From: Clostridiales bacterium
GTDB lineage: Bacteria > Bacillota > Clostridia > Christensenellales > Borkfalkiaceae
Length of the DNA: 33,218 nucleotides
Assembly: GCA_022508245.1 (NCBI GenBank)
Contig: JAFLVO010000011.1
Span: 1-33,218, forward strand
Direction of reading: 5' to 3'
Made by a program: the position numbers and the translations under genes. Numbering within the stretch: the first letter of the stretch is position 1; each line of letters starts with the position of its first letter. Positions 31,005-33,218 of this stretch are shown here, in pieces. The notes below the pieces were generated by a model. That model searched no databases. It was not told the DNA's origin and saw only the letters and a program-made list of their open reading frames with translations.

Positions 31005-31502
31005 ATGGAAGAAAAATTAAACGTCGCTACGGTATTAAAGCCTCAAGGTATCCGCGGCGAGATTAAAGTTAAGGTCTTTTTGGACTATCCCGAGGACTTC
31101 AAGTCATTCAAGCGCATATTCATCGGCGGGGAGGAGTACTCCGTTTTGAGCGTGCGCACGCAGGGCGATTTTGCCTTCGCCGCAGTTAAAGGCATAGCCG
31201 ACAGAAACGCCGCCGAGCTGTTGCGCGGAAAGGAAATCGAAGTTCTGCGTTCGGACTGCCCGCCCCTGCCCGAAGGCAGGTATTATATCGCAGATTTGCT
31301 CGGCTGCGAGGTTTTCTACACCTCGGGCGAGAAAATAGGCGAGGTTAAAGAGGTGGTACCCGCGGGGACGGACATTTACGTGCTCTCAACCGCGAAGGGA
31401 GAGGTCAGCTTTGCGGCGGCGGACGGTGTTATTGAGGACGTGGACGTAGAGACCAAGAAAATCACGGTAAATAAAAAAAGGTTTAAGGAAGTATCGGTTT
31501 GA
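31005..31502 (+). CDS. rimM: 16S rRNA processing protein RimM
   Basis: Assembly factor that binds S19 and helps mature the 30S head. The 165-residue protein begins MEEKLNVATVLKPQGIRGEI, the typical RimM start, with the PRC-barrel half later (YYIADLLGCEVFYTSGEKIG). The start is clear by homology but has no ribosome binding site; the preceding bases are the T run of a terminator-like hairpin. It overlaps trmD by 4 bp. Confidence 0.95.
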   Translation: MEEKLNVATVLKPQGIRGEIKVKVFLDYPEDFKSFKRIFIGGEEYSVLSVRTQGDFAFAAVKGIADRNAAELLRGKEIEVLRSDCPPLPEGRYYIADLLGCEVFYTSGEKIGEVKEVVPAGTDIYVLSTAKGEVSFAAADGVIEDVDVETKKITVNKKRFKEVSV

Positions 31503-32173
31503 AAATTACCGTTCTCACACTCTTTCCCGAAATGTTTACGCCCCTATTTACAAGTATTACGGGCAGGGCGCTCAAAGCGGGAAAGCTCGATATCAGCATT
31601 GTCAATATCCGCGACTTCGCCGACAACAAGCACTTCAAGTGTGACGACTATCCCTTCGGCGGCGGCGCGGGTATGGTTATGATGCCACAGCCCATAGGTT
31701 CGGCAATAAACGCTGTTGACCCCGAACATAAGGCGCACCGCATCTACCTCTCGCCCAAGGGCGCAACCTTTAAGCAGGATAAGGTGTTCGGGCTTCTGCA
31801 ATACGAACATATCGTCCTTCTGTGCGGGCACTACGAGGGGATAGACCAAAGGGTTATCGACCTCTATATAGACGAGGAAATTTCCATAGGCGACTACGTG
31901 TTGACGGGCGGCGAGCTGCCCGCCATGGTCGTCTGCGACTGCATTTCGCGGTATGTGGACGGGGTAATTTCGGACAAGTCGCTGGCAGACGAAACCTTCG
32001 GCGAGGGCGGACTTGAATATCCGCAGTACACCCGTCCTGCAGTCTACGAGGGTCTGTCTGTTCCCGAAGTGCTTCTTTCGGGCAATCACGCCGAGATAGA
32101 CAAGTGGCGCAGAGAGCAAAGCGAAGAACTCACAAAAAAACTGCGTCCAGACCTTTTAAATAAAGGCAACTAA
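31499..32173 (+). CDS. trmD: tRNA (guanine-N1)-methyltransferase TrmD
   Basis: Methylates G37 next to the anticodon to prevent frameshifting, using a trefoil-knot S-adenosylmethionine site. The 224-residue protein shows YPFGGGAGMVM, LCGHYEGIDQRVID and the knot segment EISIGDYVLTGGELPAMV. It is slightly shorter than the usual 240-250 at the C-terminus. The start is TTG at 31499, overlapping the rimM stop (TTGA), with AAGGAAG upstream. Beginning MKITVLTLFPEMF confirms the frame. Confidence 0.96.
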   Translation: MKITVLTLFPEMFTPLFTSITGRALKAGKLDISIVNIRDFADNKHFKCDDYPFGGGAGMVMMPQPIGSAINAVDPEHKAHRIYLSPKGATFKQDKVFGLLQYEHIVLLCGHYEGIDQRVIDLYIDEEISIGDYVLTGGELPAMVVCDCISRYVDGVISDKSLADETFGEGGLEYPQYTRPAVYEGLSVPEVLLSGNHAEIDKWRREQSEELTKKLRPDLLNKGN

Positions 32174-32214
32174 GCGGCCTTTTAAGGCAATTTATATAGT
32201 AACCAGATAGATTT

Positions 32215-33069
32215 ATGAAGACAATACAGTGGTTTCCGGGGCACATGACGGGAGCAATGCGCATGATGGAGCAGAATTTGTCCCTCGTGGACGGAGTTAT
32301 TTTCGTGCTCGACGCCCGTTGCCCGGCTGCCTCGTTCAACGCAAAACTTAAAAAGCTTTTAAAGTCAAAACCCGTTTTGTACGTGTTCAATAAAGCCGAC
32401 CTCGCGGACGAAAGAGCCGATATTTTACTGTCTGCGGTAAAGAGCACGGGCGCGGTCTGCGTTAAGGCGAATTCCGTAAATACGGGCACGCGCAGGGCTT
32501 TGACCGAAGCTATAAAGTCGCTCGTCGCGCAAAAGCGAGAGGCGGCAGCCGCAAAGGGCTACAACAGGGTATTCCGCTTTATGGTTGCGGGCGTTCCGAA
32601 TACGGGCAAGAGCACGCTTATAAACGCGCTTGCGGGTTCTAAGCGTGCGGAAACGGGCGACAAAGCGGGAGTTACGCGCGGAAAACAGTGGATAAAGTGC
32701 GACGGGTTCGAGCTCTTGGATACCCCCGGCACAATGCCCCCCGCGTTTGAAAATCAGTATCTTGCAAGACATCTTGCATACGTCGGCAGCATAAACGACG
32801 ATATTTTGGAAATGGACGAAATTGCTCTTGCCCTTCTGGAGGAGCTTGCAGCAAACTATCCCAAACGCCTCGAGGAGAGGTATTCTGTAAAACTTGGTCA
32901 GCCCCTTGAAATGCTCGAAGGGGTCTGCGCTCGCAGAGGCTTTATTCTGCGTGGAGGCGAATACGACTATGAAAGGGGAGAGCGGGCAATAATCGACGAC
33001 TTCAGAAAGGGCAGGCTTGGCAGAATTACGCTCGACAGCGTTGAAGATATAACTTCACTTGAATTTTAA
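32215..33069 (+). CDS. rbgA: Ribosome biogenesis GTPase RbgA/YlqF
   Basis: Circularly permuted GTPase for late 50S assembly. The motif order is G4 NKAD (59-62), then G1 GVPNTGKST (126-134), then G3 DTPG (169-172), the permutation that defines the family. The N-terminal QWFPGHM motif is diagnostic, and the C-terminal ANTAR-like RNA-binding region is present (residues 205-284). It follows trmD directly; rplS (L19), normally between them, is absent here. The ribosome binding site is weak. Confidence 0.96.
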   Translation: MKTIQWFPGHMTGAMRMMEQNLSLVDGVIFVLDARCPAASFNAKLKKLLKSKPVLYVFNKADLADERADILLSAVKSTGAVCVKANSVNTGTRRALTEAIKSLVAQKREAAAAKGYNRVFRFMVAGVPNTGKSTLINALAGSKRAETGDKAGVTRGKQWIKCDGFELLDTPGTMPPAFENQYLARHLAYVGSINDDILEMDEIALALLEELAANYPKRLEERYSVKLGQPLEMLEGVCARRGFILRGGEYDYERGERAIIDDFRKGRLGRITLDSVEDITSLEF

Positions 33070-33073
33070 TAGT

Positions 33074-33113
33074 GTTCACGAAAATAAGCTTCTATTCTGC
33101 GTTTACGGGTATT
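33074..33113 (+). repeat. Partial copy of the structured repeat (terminal module)
   Basis: GTTCACGAAAATA then TATTCTGC (33093-33100), same orientation as copy 1 at 6096. The left arm and the invariant loop are kept, but the right arm does not pair. It begins 5 bp after the rbgA stop; the rest of the element may be degenerate or lie beyond the window. I see nothing recognisable in 33114-33218. Confidence 0.6.
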
Positions 33114-33218
33114 CAGCCCTAACAGATACATTTTTACGGGCAATCTATCGGTCCATACACCCAAACCGCCGCTCGGCGTGTGCCAAACACGCTTTCGCGC
33201 CGTTTCGTGCGCCTATCC

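Noticed and set aside
1-33218. CRISPR arrays, tRNAs, rRNAs, complete insertion sequences
   Set aside because: No regular spacer-repeat array, no tRNA cloverleaf and no transposase gene were found on either strand.

Overview
The window is ordinary chromosome of a Gram-positive-type bacterium, most likely an uncultured gut clostridium (Bacillota, Clostridia). The gene orders rpmE / DUF1385-prmC / prfA, ruvX / DUF1292, rpsB / tsf, pyrH-frr-uppS-cdsA-dxr-rseP and ylxM-ffh-rpsP-khpA-rimM-trmD-rbgA are all typical of that group. Promoters are mostly classic sigma-A type (TTGACA-like, 16-18 bp, TATAAT), and many genes end at strong intrinsic terminators. The species-level placement is a guess; no rRNA or tRNA is present.

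Layout. 1-2.7 kb: a minus-strand pair, zinc-ribbon dehydrogenase then cardiolipin synthase. 2.75-6.1 kb: rpmE, a DUF1385-PrmC fusion and prfA, which make and modify translation components. 6.1-10.5 kb: a structured repeat, a DtxR/MntR-type regulator, a DUF2207 membrane protein and two uncharacterised genes. 10.6-15.5 kb: an accessory-looking block with a lipoprotein, a small membrane protein, a LytS-type histidine kinase and its response regulator, and two very small genes. The same phased direct repeat lies upstream of the lipoprotein gene and in the kinase/membrane-protein intergenic region, so these genes look like one small regulon. 15.6-18.3 kb: ruvX, DUF1292, rpsB, tsf. 18.3-20.1 kb: a second structured repeat, then a TPP riboswitch controlling an unusually long ThiT thiamine transporter. 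20.1-25.7 kb: rseP, dxr, cdsA, uppS, frr and pyrH on the minus strand, then a third structured repeat. 25.9-26.35 kb: an independent, highly structured small RNA. 26.4-28.3 kb: a CPA2 cation/proton antiporter and a small unknown gene. 28.4-33.1 kb: the SRP / ribosome-maturation operon ylxM to rbgA, without rplS.

Three things stand out. (1) A repeat of about 200-240 bp is present in three copies plus a terminal fragment. It consists of five or six hairpins whose stems differ between copies but keep pairing, while certain loops (above all GCAGAATA) stay fixed. This is strong evidence of a selected RNA or single-stranded DNA structure. Two copies sit at the two ends of a segment that appears inverted relative to the usual tsf-pyrH order. 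(2) The minus-strand RNA at 25934-26316 has its own promoter and terminator. It carries three similar hairpins, each presenting TCCAATG and each placing a ribosome-binding-like sequence before a tiny reading frame. (3) At least three genes (the dehydrogenase, the kinase and ruvX) have a near-perfect promoter whose -10 box lies 6-9 bp from the ATG and no Shine-Dalgarno, suggesting leaderless messages.
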